Part shown: piece by piece, positions 37,167 through 47,241 of the stretch | Layout: each line of letters opens with the position of its first letter | Position numbering within the stretch: the first letter of the stretch is position 1 | Source of the DNA: Serratia sp. Ag1 | GTDB taxonomy: Bacteria; Pseudomonadota; Gammaproteobacteria; Enterobacterales; Enterobacteriaceae | NCBI RefSeq assembly: GCF_000743355.1 | Contig: NZ_JQEI01000018.1 | Location: forward strand, 29,786-93,785 | Length of the DNA: 64,000 nucleotides | Direction of reading: 5' to 3' | Notes under the pieces: generated by a model | The model's database searches: none | Seen by the model: only the letters and a program-made list of their open reading frames with translations | What the model was told of the DNA's origin: nothing | Position numbers and translations under genes: made by a program

Positions 37167-38312
37167 TTAGCGGGTCGCGAACTGGGAACTGCCAGAGCCA
37201 GATTGCGGTTGGTAAGCACTGAATAATGGCATCTCGCTGTTAGCCCCTTTCAGCACCCATACGCGCCCATAGTGGTTGTAGTAACCTGCCGCATGCCCCG
37301 CCTCTGGGCCGATACCCTGATACATATCAAAGTGCTGGCCTTTGATCGCGCCGCCCACATCCAGGGCGACCATCAGACGCATTTCGTATTTTCCCGTGAA
37401 TTTACCCACATTGTCCAGCAACGGGACTTCCGCCAACAATGTGGTACCTGCCGGGATCAACGAACGATCGGAGGCTACCGAGGCTTTGGCAACCAGCGGC
37501 ACGGCACTGGCCCCCTTCACCGGAGCAAAATGTTGCGGGTGGAAGAACACGAAGGAAGGGTTCTGTTCCAAGAGTTCACGCACTTCTGCTTCGCTATGGT
37601 TCTCCGCCCATTGACGGATCGCCTGCATCGACATATCTGCCTTAGCCACCTCACCGCGATCGATCAACACTTTGCCGATACTGCGATAAGCATGGCCATT
37701 CTTGCCGCTGTAGCTAAAGAACACCAATGGCTGGCCGTTACCGAAATCAACATAACCGCTGCCCTGGACTTCCATCATAAAGTTATCCATCAGCGAATTG
37801 GTGTAAGCGATAATGTAACGGCTGTCGAGCGCCCCAGAGTAGATAGCGGCACGATCGGGCAAACGGCGTTTGCCTTTGTTAGGCACCCGGTACAGCGGAT
37901 AGCGGAACTCCCCCTGCTGGGTATAACGAGCCTGCAAAACCGGGGTGTAATAGCCGGTAAACTGAACGTTACCGTAGTTATCCACACCTTCCATCTGATA
38001 AGCGCTGAGGCCGAACTGACTCAGTTGACGCGTATCTGCACCAGACGCCATCCAGCTTTGCACCGCTTGGTAAGTCGTGTTATTGCGGCTAAAGAGACCC
38101 GGCGAGGCATTCTTAATCTGCATCAATTGTTCGGAGTAATCCTGGCCGTTAACCGGAACACCTCTGGCATTGGGCTGGTTCACCAACTCCAGCGGCTGAT
38201 CCAAACGACCATCCTTATACTGCTGCCCATGGTCGGTCGGTTTTGATGAACACCCTGCCAGTATGGCAATCACTAATCCACCCAGTAGATATTTGCCCCA
38301 ACGTCCTTTCAT
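37167..38312 (-). CDS. mltA: Membrane-bound lytic murein transglycosylase A
   Basis: Outer-membrane lipoprotein that cleaves peptidoglycan to 1,6-anhydromuropeptides. It has 381 residues from ATG 38312 (MKGRWGKYLLGGLVIAILAG), with the lipobox LAGC placing the lipid Cys near residue 21. The upstream in-frame extension lacks support. The MltA domain contains GYYTPVLQARYTQQGEFRYP. The C-terminal 3D domain has LMVALDVGGAIKGQHFDMYQ, where the three aspartates lie near the catalytic site, then GRVWVLKGA. The tRNA-fMet cluster lies upstream, as in E. coli. Confidence 0.97.
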   Translation of the reverse strand: MKGRWGKYLLGGLVIAILAGCSSKPTDHGQQYKDGRLDQPLELVNQPNARGVPVNGQDYSEQLMQIKNASPGLFSRNNTTYQAVQSWMASGADTRQLSQFGLSAYQMEGVDNYGNVQFTGYYTPVLQARYTQQGEFRYPLYRVPNKGKRRLPDRAAIYSGALDSRYIIAYTNSLMDNFMMEVQGSGYVDFGNGQPLVFFSYSGKNGHAYRSIGKVLIDRGEVAKADMSMQAIRQWAENHSEAEVRELLEQNPSFVFFHPQHFAPVKGASAVPLVAKASVASDRSLIPAGTTLLAEVPLLDNVGKFTGKYEMRLMVALDVGGAIKGQHFDMYQGIGPEAGHAAGYYNHYGRVWVLKGANSEMPLFSAYQPQSGSGSSQFATR

Positions 38313-38484
38313 CGCATGCTCTCTCAAGCTGATATGTTCTGCAGCGAACGATAACAAACAGCCTCAATGAAAGGAATCTTTGCTGCCAAAAATTCCCCCT
38401 TCGATGGTTATGATTAAAAAAAACACAATTTGAGGGCTAATTCAGCATAAAAATGGCTTTACAGGGATTATTTGCAAAAAGGGT

Positions 38485-38512
38485 TTGCAACAAAATACAT
38501 GGAGAGTATAGT
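38485..38512 (+). promoter_or_regulatory. Promoter of the initiator tRNA cluster
   Basis: -35 TTGCAA (38485-38490), 16-base spacer, -10 TATAGT (38507-38512), followed by the GC-rich discriminator GCGC. Predicted start near 38519, 8 bases before the first tRNA. Typical of stringently regulated stable-RNA promoters. Confidence 0.8.
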
Positions 38513-38526
38513 GCGCTTCCATCGGA

Positions 38527-38603
<77 letters not shown>

Positions 38604-38669
38604 ACCGATACTGTACCAGCAGTATCAGATAAAAGGTTGGATTCGATAGAAAAACAGGTACTATACGGA

Positions 38670-38746
<77 letters not shown>

Positions 38747-38808
38747 ACTGATGCTGTACCAGCAGTATCAAATGAAAGTGGGTTCGATAATATCAGTATC
38801 AAGACGGA

Positions 38809-38885
<77 letters not shown>

Positions 38886-38905
38886 ATCTTGATAAGAACG
38901 AACAA

Positions 38906-38927
38906 GCACCTTAACGGGTGTTTTTTT
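38906..38927 (+). terminator. Terminator of the fMet tRNA operon
   Basis: GCACC-TTAACG-GGTGT with seven T residues (38921-38927), 20 bases after the third tRNA. Confidence 0.75.
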
Positions 38928-38954
38928 GTATCTGAAATCCGGTAGCCCTGCCGT

Positions 38955-40205
38955 TTACTGATGTGCCAATGCCCCACCGTTGGCGAAATAGGCCTTAATC
39001 CCCGCCAGAATAGATTCCGCAATCTGCTGCTGAAAATGGCTGGTGCGTAATTTGCGTTCTTCCTCAATATTACTGATAAACGCCGTTTCAACCAGGATTG
39101 ACGGGATGTCTGGAGCCCTTAACACGGCAAAACCGGCCTGATCGACCCTCTTTTTGTGCAACGGGTTGATTTTACCCATTCGGCTAAGCACTTCCTTCCC
39201 GAATTTCAGGCTGTCATTGATAGTCGCGGTTTGCAGCAAATCAAACATAGTGTGATCCAGATAGCGGTCACCGCTCTTACTGACGCCACCAATCTCATCA
39301 GCGGCGTTTTGGGTCTGTGCCAGAAATTTGGCCGTATTGCTGGTTGCACCTTTAGTCGAGAGTGCAAAAACCGAAGAACCCCGCGCCGAACGGTTAGTAA
39401 ATGCATCCGCATGGATAGAGACAAACAGATCGGCACGCTGCTTACGCGCTTTTGCCACTCGCACCTTCAGCGGGATAAACACATCGTCGTTACGCGTCAT
39501 AAACACTTTCATGTTCGGTTCACGCTTGATAAGCGCACTCAAGCGGCGCGCAATCTGCAACACCACGTCCTTTTCCCGTGTTTTATTTTTACCAATAGCC
39601 CCTGGGTCCTCACCGCCGTGCCCGGGATCCAGCATGATGACCACGGGTCGATCGCGCCCTGCTTTACCGGCCTGCGGCGCTTCTGCGGGTAACGATCGCT
39701 CCAGATCCCCTTTGTTGTAATCTTCCAGCAACGCCAGCAACGGATCATATTCCTCGCCGCTGCCCCCTTTGGTCGGGTAAAGATCCACCACCAGCCGATT
39801 ACGGTATTCAGCCACCGGAGCCAAGGTAAACATATTCGGGCTGACGCTCTGCTTAAGCTCCAGCACCAACCTGATGGTGTTTTTATCGAACTGGCCGACA
39901 CGTGCCTGCTTCAGGTAGGGATCATCCTTGCGCACCTGCCCGGCGAGCCCTTTCAGCACGCTGTTGAGGTGAACATCTTCGATGTCGATCACAATACGAT
40001 CGGGATTGGAAAGCGCAAACTGCTTGTACTTCAGCGGTACGTTGGATTCCAACGTCACACGGGTATAGGTCGAAGAAGGCCAGATACGCACGGCAATCAC
40101 GTGCGAAGCGGCAGCTAAACCTACAGAGCTCACGCTCAGCAACCAGGTTGCGGCAACCCCCTGTAACAAACGACGGCGACCCGGATTGTGGTTAGCGTTA
40201 GACAT
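38955..40205 (-). CDS. amiC: N-acetylmuramoyl-L-alanine amidase AmiC
   Basis: Periplasmic zinc amidase that splits septal peptidoglycan during daughter-cell separation, activated by NlpD. It has 416 residues from ATG 40205 (E. coli 417); an in-frame extension to 40316 crosses the intergenic repeat fragment and is rejected. A twin-arginine signal ([15 protein letters not shown]) starts the protein. An AMIN septum-targeting domain follows (about 40-150). The Amidase_3 domain shows zinc-site motifs [14 protein letters not shown] (near 196), SIHADAF and [13 protein letters not shown]. It diverges from argA. Confidence 0.97.
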   Translation of the reverse strand: MSNANHNPGRRRLLQGVAATWLLSVSSVGLAAASHVIAVRIWPSSTYTRVTLESNVPLKYKQFALSNPDRIVIDIEDVHLNSVLKGLAGQVRKDDPYLKQARVGQFDKNTIRLVLELKQSVSPNMFTLAPVAEYRNRLVVDLYPTKGGSGEEYDPLLALLEDYNKGDLERSLPAEAPQAGKAGRDRPVVIMLDPGHGGEDPGAIGKNKTREKDVVLQIARRLSALIKREPNMKVFMTRNDDVFIPLKVRVAKARKQRADLFVSIHADAFTNRSARGSSVFALSTKGATSNTAKFLAQTQNAADEIGGVSKSGDRYLDHTMFDLLQTATINDSLKFGKEVLSRMGKINPLHKKRVDQAGFAVLRAPDIPSILVETAFISNIEEERKLRTSHFQQQIAESILAGIKAYFANGGALAHQ

Positions 40206-40222
40206 GCGGCTCCAGCAGTAAC

Positions 40223-40260
40223 ATACCCGTTCATCTTTCAAGCTGCTGGGGGTTGGCTGC
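40223..40260. repeat. Left-arm fragment of the TATACCC repeat
   Basis: ATACCCGTTCATCTTTCAAG followed by CTGCTGGGGGTTGGCTGC aligns, with a few substitutions, to the first 38 bases of the 8522 copy, including the inner TTGGCT. No right arm is found. It lies just upstream of amiC. Confidence 0.6.
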
Positions 40261-40439
40261 AACTGAAAATCGATGAGGTATCGAGATTTAAAAACACCAA
40301 AAAGTGAGAATGACAAAAACTTTAACCAATCCTATTGGGACTGTCATCAGGAAATCTTTTTATGTTTTTTCAATTTATTAATGAATTAACTGGGTTAACC
40401 AAGATCGCAACGTAAATTCCTGCTTGCCATCAGAGCAAC

Positions 40440-40480
40440 AATAGAATAAAAATACGAAAATACCGTATAAATATGCAAAA
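40440..40480 (+). promoter_or_regulatory. Tandem ARG boxes before argA
   Basis: Two AT-rich imperfect palindromes, around TAGAATAAAAATACGAA and CCGTATAAATATGCAA. Their centres are about 21 bases apart, the spacing of paired 18-bp ARG boxes bound by one ArgR hexamer. They end just before the argA Shine-Dalgarno. Confidence 0.6.
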
Positions 40481-40491
40481 GAGGTTTTGCC

Positions 40492-41817
40492 GTGAAGGAA
40501 CGTAGCACAGAGCTGGTCCAAGGATTCCGTCACTCAGTTCCCTATATTAATGCTCACCGTGGCAAGACGTTTGTCATCATGCTAGGTGGTGAAGCCATCG
40601 AACACGAGAATTTCTCCAGTATCGTCAACGATATCGGGCTCTTGCATAGCCTGGGGATCCGTTTGGTGGTGGTGTATGGCGCACGGCCACAGATTGACAG
40701 CAACCTGGCACTGCACAATCACCAACCGGTTTATCATAAACATACCCGCGTCACCGACGCGAAAACGCTTGAGTGGGTCAAACAGGCTGCAGGTCTGCTG
40801 CAATTGGATATTACTGCCAGGCTTTCTATGAGCCTGAACAATACGCCACTGCAAGGGGCACACATCAACGTGGTAAGTGGCAACTTTATCATTGCCCAAC
40901 CGCTTGGCGTGGATGATGGCGTCGACTACTGCCACAGTGGCCGTATTCGGCGCATCGACGAAGAAGCTATTCATCGCCAGCTCGACAGCAATGCCATTGT
41001 GCTGATTGGCCCGGTGGCCGTTTCCGTTACCGGCGAAAGCTTCAATCTGACGTCGGAAGAAGTTGCGACTCAGTTGGCTATCAAATTAAAAGCAGAAAAA
41101 ATGATCGGCTTCTGCTCATCGCAAGGGGTAACAGATGCGGAAGGGCAAATCTCGCCCGAGCTGTTCCCCAACGATGCACAAAAGCGCATTGAACAACTGG
41201 AAGCAAACGGCGATTACTATTCCGGCACCGTGCGTTTTCTGCGTGGTGCGGTCAAAGCCTGCCGCAGTGGGGTAAGGCGCAGCCACTTGATCAGCTATCA
41301 GGAAGACGGAGCGCTGGTGCAGGAGCTGTTCTCACGCGATGGTATCGGTACTCAGATCGTTATGGAAAGTGCTGAACAGGTGCGCCGAGCGACGATCAAC
41401 GATATCGGTGGCATACTCGAGCTGATTCGCCCACTGGAGCAACAAGGCATTCTGGTACGCCGTTCACGGGAACAACTGGAAATGGAAATCGATAAGTTCA
41501 CGATCATCGAGCGCGATAACCTGACAATTGCCTGTGCAGCACTCTATCCGTTCCCCGAAGAGAAAATCGGCGAAATGGCCTGTGTGGCCGTCCACCCAGA
41601 CTATCGCAGCTCGTCGCGTGGCGAAATCCTGTTGCAAAGGGTAGAAAGCCAGGCGCGGCTGATGGGCTTACAGAAACTGTTTGTGTTGACCACCCGCAGC
41701 ATCCACTGGTTCCAGGAACGTGGCTTTACACCAGCGGAAGTAGACGTTCTGCCAATGCAGAAACAGGCGTTGTATAACTATCAGCGCCGCTCAAAAATCC
41801 TGCTGGCCGATCTGTAA
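40492..41817 (+). CDS. argA: N-acetylglutamate synthase
   Basis: First enzyme of arginine synthesis: acetyl-CoA plus glutamate gives N-acetylglutamate. The 441-residue product (E. coli 443) starts at GTG 40492 (GTG AAG GAA), with AGAGG upstream. The N-terminal amino-acid-kinase-like domain (residues about 20-285: [20 protein letters not shown] and [19 protein letters not shown]) holds the arginine feedback site. The C-terminal GNAT acetyltransferase domain spans about 295-441 ([20 protein letters not shown]). Tandem ARG-like boxes just upstream indicate ArgR repression. It converges on recD with a shared terminator. Confidence 0.97.
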   Translation: MKERSTELVQGFRHSVPYINAHRGKTFVIMLGGEAIEHENFSSIVNDIGLLHSLGIRLVVVYGARPQIDSNLALHNHQPVYHKHTRVTDAKTLEWVKQAAGLLQLDITARLSMSLNNTPLQGAHINVVSGNFIIAQPLGVDDGVDYCHSGRIRRIDEEAIHRQLDSNAIVLIGPVAVSVTGESFNLTSEEVATQLAIKLKAEKMIGFCSSQGVTDAEGQISPELFPNDAQKRIEQLEANGDYYSGTVRFLRGAVKACRSGVRRSHLISYQEDGALVQELFSRDGIGTQIVMESAEQVRRATINDIGGILELIRPLEQQGILVRRSREQLEMEIDKFTIIERDNLTIACAALYPFPEEKIGEMACVAVHPDYRSSSRGEILLQRVESQARLMGLQKLFVLTTRSIHWFQERGFTPAEVDVLPMQKQALYNYQRRSKILLADL

Positions 41818-41825
41818 CCGTTTAT

Positions 41826-41846
41826 GGGCGCTGTCTCACAGCGCCC
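41826..41846. terminator. Bidirectional terminator between argA and recD
   Basis: GGGCGCTG-TCTCA-CAGCGCCC, a perfect 8-bp stem centred between the two convergent stops; its last base touches the recD stop codon. Confidence 0.8.
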
Positions 41847-43693
41847 TACTCTGAACCGGCCTGCAGTCGTTCCGCCAGCCCACTGCGGCGTTGCGTTGGG
41901 GTGCGAGTAGCAGCGAGCAGAACCTTATCTGTGGCGTAAAGCGAAAGCTGCTTACGTGCGCGGGTAATGGCGGTATAGACCAGTTCACGCGTCAACACCG
42001 GCAGAAAATGGTTCGGTAACACCAATACCGTATGGTCAAACTCCGAGCCCTGCGATTTATGTACCGTCATTGCATAAGCCGTTTCATGTGCCGGTAAACG
42101 GCTCGGTTGCACTGATTTAATACTGCCGTCCGGTAACTGGAAATGCACCCGCAGATCGCCTTCTGCACCGGGCAAAGCAATACCAATGTCGCCATTAAAT
42201 AGCCCCAGAGCGCTGTCATTACGACCAATCATCACTGGCCGCCCCACATACCAACGCCCTGCGGGGCCAGGATTACGCCGAATCAACCCCGCGCGCTGCA
42301 ACCCGCTTTCAATACGTTCATTCAGCCCGGCAACGCCAAACGGCCCTTCGCGTAACGCACACAACACCTGAAAGTGGCCAAAGGCTTCCAGTATCGCCGT
42401 GGCACCTTCGCCTGCGGCCACCATCCTGAGATAGTCACGATACCCCGCAACACAAGCCTCCAACAGGTGCTGATAATCCTCAGTCTCTGCCAGCGGATAA
42501 CCGGCCACATCCGCATAGCGGCCATTCAACGCCGCCATCGCCTGTTTACCATCACCCGCATTAACGGCCAGCGCCAACTGGCCAATACCGGATTTGGCAT
42601 CAAACCGATAGCTCTTACGCAACAGGCACAGACTGTCGCGCACTGCCGCTCCCGCAGGCTGCCCTTGCAACCTATAGCCGGTCAAACGCGCCAGCTCTGC
42701 CGCCCGCGTTTCGCTGTAACCTTGCTCGGTAAAACGGCAGATATCCCCCAGCACCGCCCCTGCCTCCACCGAAGCCAACTGATCGCGATCGCCAAGGAAT
42801 ATCACCCGTGCTTTAGGTGGCAAAGCGGCAATCAAGCGCGCCATCATCGGTAAATCCACCATCGATGCTTCATCCACCACCAGGACGTCCAGATGCAACG
42901 GATTGCCCCGGTGATAACGCATCCGTTGACTGTTAGGTTGTGCGCCCAACAGACGATGCAAAGTAGCGGCCTCCGCCGGGAATAGTGCCCGCTGTTCCGG
43001 CGTAAGGGGCAACTGACGGCTGGCAGTGTTCAATGATTCGGTCAGCCGCGCCGCCGCTTTACCCGTTGGTGCAGCCAGTTGGATACGCACCCGCGTATCG
43101 CCGCCAAGCTGCACCAGTGCGGCCAGTAATTTGGCCACCGTGGTGGTTTTGCCAGTACCCGGGCCACCAGAAATCACGGCGATACGGCGGGTAGCTGCTA
43201 CAGCGGCAGCGATCTTCTGCCAGTCAGCTTCGCCAGTTGCCTCACCAAACAGGTGATCGAGGATCGCACGCAGTTGCCCCTCTTCAACCGGTTGTGGAAC
43301 CCTGTCGCTGCTGATAAAAGCCGCAACTTCACCTTCGTTCTGCCACATGCGTTGCAAATACAGCCGCTGCTGCTGTAACACCATCGGCGTGGCCGAGCTG
43401 CCATCACTTACGGCGGCAGAAGCCGCCAAGCGTTGTTGCCAGTGGGCCAAATCGGGTTGCCCAGCGGCCTGCCAGGCGGCCAAGGCCAGCTCAGGCTGGC
43501 GGCCATTGAACAGCGTTTCCGGTGACAACTGATCCAACAGTAAGCAAACATGCCCAGCCCCTGACTCTGCGCTCAGGCAGGCCGCCGCCAGCAGGAGTTC
43601 CGGTTCGTCATTACCGGCAACAATCTGGGCGAAATGCACATCCAACGGGCGCAATACGCCCAGCACCAGCGCCTGATTCAGGATCTCAATCAT
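41846..43693 (-). CDS. recD: Exonuclease V alpha subunit RecD
   Basis: 5'-to-3' superfamily 1 helicase of the RecBCD double-strand-break repair complex, and the fast motor before Chi. The 615-residue product is close to E. coli RecD (608). The Walker A motif [20 protein letters not shown] lies near residue 174. [20 protein letters not shown] and [20 protein letters not shown] form motifs II and III. Late motifs include [20 protein letters not shown] and [14 protein letters not shown]. Its ATG overlaps the recB stop in an ATGA arrangement, so translation is coupled to recB. Confidence 0.97.
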   Translation of the reverse strand: MIEILNQALVLGVLRPLDVHFAQIVAGNDEPELLLAAACLSAESGAGHVCLLLDQLSPETLFNGRQPELALAAWQAAGQPDLAHWQQRLAASAAVSDGSSATPMVLQQQRLYLQRMWQNEGEVAAFISSDRVPQPVEEGQLRAILDHLFGEATGEADWQKIAAAVAATRRIAVISGGPGTGKTTTVAKLLAALVQLGGDTRVRIQLAAPTGKAAARLTESLNTASRQLPLTPEQRALFPAEAATLHRLLGAQPNSQRMRYHRGNPLHLDVLVVDEASMVDLPMMARLIAALPPKARVIFLGDRDQLASVEAGAVLGDICRFTEQGYSETRAAELARLTGYRLQGQPAGAAVRDSLCLLRKSYRFDAKSGIGQLALAVNAGDGKQAMAALNGRYADVAGYPLAETEDYQHLLEACVAGYRDYLRMVAAGEGATAILEAFGHFQVLCALREGPFGVAGLNERIESGLQRAGLIRRNPGPAGRWYVGRPVMIGRNDSALGLFNGDIGIALPGAEGDLRVHFQLPDGSIKSVQPSRLPAHETAYAMTVHKSQGSEFDHTVLVLPNHFLPVLTRELVYTAITRARKQLSLYATDKVLLAATRTPTQRRSGLAERLQAGSE

Positions 43694-46600
43694 TGCCCCT
43701 CCTCCGCACTGCTGGTTACACCACTGAACAGACAGTCCATCCCTTGCACCAGAGCCTCATCCGGTTTGCAGGCAAAAATTCCGTTGCCCGGATGTTCAGC
43801 ATCGACGCCGCGTAAAAACAGATAAATCACCCCACCAAAATGGCGGTTGTAATCATAATCCGCCAAGCGATGGCCCAAGTAGCGGTGCAGCGCCAAAGTA
43901 TAAAGCTGATACTGCAGATCGTAACGATGCTCCACCATTGCCCGTTCCATAGCCTGCTGGGTGTAAGCACGGCTGTCTTCCCCCAGCCAGTTGGATTTGT
44001 AATCCAGTAAGTAGTATTTGCCCTGCCAACAGAACACCAGATCGATAAAGCCTTTCAACATGCCTTGTACCTGCTGGAAATTCAGTTCAGGACACTGTGC
44101 AGAAAGCGGATCGTAGCGCTTCACCAGTTGATCCAGCTCATCTGCCTGTAGCAACCCGTTGATCGGCAGATAAAACTGCATTTCCGCCTGCTTGGATTGC
44201 GGTACCAGCGCGGAAAGGATCACTCCATTGTCATTAAGCGGCGTATTCAGCAACACCTGCATCCAGTCTTTTAAGACTGGCAACCAGCATTCATCAACAC
44301 CCTGCTTTTGCAGCTGTTCCAGCAGTTTTTTCTCCTCAAGCGGCTGCATAAAATCCAGCGTTTCAAACAGGCTATGCAGGAAGGTCCCAGGCGCAGCGCC
44401 ACGCGGGAAGGTATGCGGAGTCAGTTCTGGTGCTTGATCAGCCACATACTCCCCAACGGCATCGACATCCAGGCGCGGTAAAAGCTCCTGCATACCTGCC
44501 GTGCCATGCTGCTGTAAGCCGCTGTAGCTGGTCACCCGCCAGAAATCCTGCAGCCGCCGCGAGAAATGTTTTGCTGCCAGTTTGGTTGCCACTATGGCCT
44601 GTGGTTGCCAAGGGTGTTCATCCGGTACATCGACCAAGGCAAACTCAATCCCCCCTACTGCCAGCTTTTGCAGGCTCTCTTTCAGGTAGGCAGCATCACC
44701 AGCCTGCCCCGCCTGCACCAGATACCCCAGCGCACTACGGTGCAAGTCGGTTTCCCCCTGTTTTTTGCGTGTGCCCAGAAACAGGGGAGCGATACCAATA
44801 CTGCAGTGATACACCGAGCGGGTCAGCGCCACATACAACAGACGTAAATCTTCCGCCAACCGTTCTTCTTCGGCCCAAGCCAGGCTTTCTTCATTGGCAT
44901 TAAGATCCAGCAATGCCTGAAAAGTGTTACGATCGTGGTACAGCACTTGCTGTTGTTGGCGGAAATTACCGATAAAGGGTAGCCACACCAGATCGAACTC
45001 CAACCCTTTTGACTTGTGGATAGTAATCACCTGTACCAGATGGCGATCGCTTTCCAAGCGCAACTGCTGGTTATCCGATTGGCGATTTGGTTGAGCAATT
45101 TGCTGGGCCAGCCAACGCACTAACGCATGTTCGCTGTCCAACTGAGCCGTTGCCTCTTGCAACAATTCCCCCAGATGCATCACGTCTGTCAGACGGCGTT
45201 CACCACCGGGGCTGGCCAGCAGGTTTTCGGCCAAGTGACGCTGAGCCATCACCTCACGCAGCATCGGCAAGACCCCACGCCGCTGCCAGTGGGTACGATA
45301 AGCATCAAACTCGTTAACGAGCGCATCCCAGGCCTGTTCATCCTGATTGAGAGCGTCCAGCGCTAACGCATCCAGCCCAAGCAGACCGGTCGCCATTGCG
45401 CTACGCAGAGTGCGCTCCTGTTCCGGTGCCAGCACGGCCTGCAGCAACCACAGCAAGTCTTTGGCTTCTGGCGTATCGAATACGCTGTCGCGATTGGAAA
45501 GATAGACCGAGGGGATCGACAGTGCACTGAGCGCGTCACGCACCAGCGCCGCCTCAGCACGGCTACGCACCAGAATAGTGATATCCGATGCCTGTACATT
45601 ACGGCGTTCCCCCCCATCACTCAGGCAGGCTTCACCTGCTTGCCCTGCGCTAAGCCAGTCACGGATTTGCGCTGCACACCAGCGCGCCATTAATTGTTGG
45701 TAATCACTTACTCCGACACCTTCCCCCTGCTGCAACCAAAATTGCATTGCCGGTTGTGGTTTGTTACGCCATTCAAACACCAGCCGCTGATTTTTTTGCG
45801 CAGCAGCAACATCAATAAATGGAATCTGTTTAAACAAGAAAGGGTTTTCTACCTGAGCAAACAGCCGATTCACGCTACTCACCATCGCGGGTGACGAACG
45901 CCAGTTGGTATCAAGCGTGTAGTGGGCGCTCACCTCTGAACGAGCACGCATATAGGTGAAAATATCTGCGCCCCGAAAAGCGTAAATCGCCTGCTTGGGA
46001 TCGCCAATCAACAACAGGCCGCAGTCAGGTTGGCCGAGATACAGCTTTTGGAAGATACGGTATTGCTGAGGATCGGTATCCTGAAACTCATCGATCATCG
46101 CCACCGGATAGCGCTGGCGAATTGCCTGAGCCAGTGGCTCGCTACCTGTGCTTTGTAGCGCCGCGTCAAGTTTGCTGAGCAAATCATCAAACCCTAACTC
46201 GGCACGCTGGCGTTTCTCTTGCGCAATGGAGGTGCGTATCTCGCTCAACGCACGGGCCATGATCAGATCCCGCAGCGTTAAGGGCTCGGCAAACAGTTCA
46301 TCAATCGCCACAAACAGCCCGTGGCGTGGTGCTTCACCTTTTTTGGTTTTCTCAAGCAGGATCGATTGGCGGAATTTATCCAGCTCCTTGGGTAACTGAT
46401 AATCCTGAGTCTCCTGCCCAGCCCACTCGCCAACCTTATTCAACCAGTTAGGCAAATGTTTGCTGCTATAGCTGCGCTTATCAACACCTGACTGGCTGAT
46501 TAATGCCTCTAACTCCCCCGCATTGGCACGCCACTGGGTTTTGATGGCATCAATACGGGCCACTATCTGCTCATGGCGCATCAGGAGCGTTTCATCATCT

Positions 46601-47241
46601 TTCGGCGGCTGGCGCAAGGTTGGCGCTTCACCGTGCAAGTAACTTGCAAGATCGTTCAACAACGCTTCTGGGCCGCTCCATTCCTGACTTATCGCTCTTG
46701 CCACGCTCAGCGGTAAAGGGTAGCAATGGCGCCGCCAGAAATCTGCACAGGCCTGACGCCGCAACGGCAACTCATCCTGTATCAATGTTTGCTCAAACAA
46801 AATGCCAGATTCAAACGCATTGTGAGTGAGCATTCGCTGACAAAAGCCATGAATAGTGTAGATTGCCGCTTCATCCATTTGCCGTTCTGCCGCCAGCAAC
46901 TGCGCGGCTGCATCTGACAGATCGTCGATTTCCGCCATCAGTAGGCAAAATAATGGGTCTTCACTTCGCCCGCGCACGCAGGCGATCCGTAACGCGTGGA
47001 TATTGCTGCGAATACGGCCACGCAATTCCTCGGTGGCCGCTTCGGTAAAGGTCACTACCAGAATTTCTTCCACCGTTAAAGGCCGATGAAAGGCGGCTGC
47101 CTGGCCTAAACCAAGCAGCAAACGCAAGTAGAGCACCCCAATGGTAAAGGTTTTGCCAGTTCCCGCCGAAGCCTCAATCAACCGTTCGCCAAACAGCGGT
47201 AGCGCTAACGTATCAAGCCTCTGGGGAATAACTGCCGTCAT
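43690..47241 (-). CDS. recB: Exonuclease V beta subunit RecB
   Basis: 3'-to-5' helicase and sole nuclease of RecBCD, which also loads RecA. The 1183-residue product compares with 1180 in E. coli. It begins with the UvrD-type Walker A segment [20 protein letters not shown] (near 21). Motif II is [17 protein letters not shown]. Helicase motifs [19 protein letters not shown] and [13 protein letters not shown] follow. The C-terminal nuclease domain has the catalytic [10 protein letters not shown] near residue 1080 (Asp and Lys). The start overlaps the ptrA stop by 4 bases and the stop overlaps recD by 4 bases: one translationally coupled chain. Confidence 0.98.
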   Translation of the reverse strand: MTAVIPQRLDTLALPLFGERLIEASAGTGKTFTIGVLYLRLLLGLGQAAAFHRPLTVEEILVVTFTEAATEELRGRIRSNIHALRIACVRGRSEDPLFCLLMAEIDDLSDAAAQLLAAERQMDEAAIYTIHGFCQRMLTHNAFESGILFEQTLIQDELPLRRQACADFWRRHCYPLPLSVARAISQEWSGPEALLNDLASYLHGEAPTLRQPPKDDETLLMRHEQIVARIDAIKTQWRANAGELEALISQSGVDKRSYSSKHLPNWLNKVGEWAGQETQDYQLPKELDKFRQSILLEKTKKGEAPRHGLFVAIDELFAEPLTLRDLIMARALSEIRTSIAQEKRQRAELGFDDLLSKLDAALQSTGSEPLAQAIRQRYPVAMIDEFQDTDPQQYRIFQKLYLGQPDCGLLLIGDPKQAIYAFRGADIFTYMRARSEVSAHYTLDTNWRSSPAMVSSVNRLFAQVENPFLFKQIPFIDVAAAQKNQRLVFEWRNKPQPAMQFWLQQGEGVGVSDYQQLMARWCAAQIRDWLSAGQAGEACLSDGGERRNVQASDITILVRSRAEAALVRDALSALSIPSVYLSNRDSVFDTPEAKDLLWLLQAVLAPEQERTLRSAMATGLLGLDALALDALNQDEQAWDALVNEFDAYRTHWQRRGVLPMLREVMAQRHLAENLLASPGGERRLTDVMHLGELLQEATAQLDSEHALVRWLAQQIAQPNRQSDNQQLRLESDRHLVQVITIHKSKGLEFDLVWLPFIGNFRQQQQVLYHDRNTFQALLDLNANEESLAWAEEERLAEDLRLLYVALTRSVYHCSIGIAPLFLGTRKKQGETDLHRSALGYLVQAGQAGDAAYLKESLQKLAVGGIEFALVDVPDEHPWQPQAIVATKLAAKHFSRRLQDFWRVTSYSGLQQHGTAGMQELLPRLDVDAVGEYVADQAPELTPHTFPRGAAPGTFLHSLFETLDFMQPLEEKKLLEQLQKQGVDECWLPVLKDWMQVLLNTPLNDNGVILSALVPQSKQAEMQFYLPINGLLQADELDQLVKRYDPLSAQCPELNFQQVQGMLKGFIDLVFCWQGKYYLLDYKSNWLGEDSRAYTQQAMERAMVEHRYDLQYQLYTLALHRYLGHRLADYDYNRHFGGVIYLFLRGVDAEHPGNGIFACKPDEALVQGMDCLFSGVTSSAEEGQ

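Noticed and set aside
38886..38954. Integration site of a genomic island at the tRNA cluster
   Set aside because: No integrase, no direct repeat of a tRNA 3' end in the window, and the flanking mltA-tRNA-amiC order is the normal enterobacterial one.
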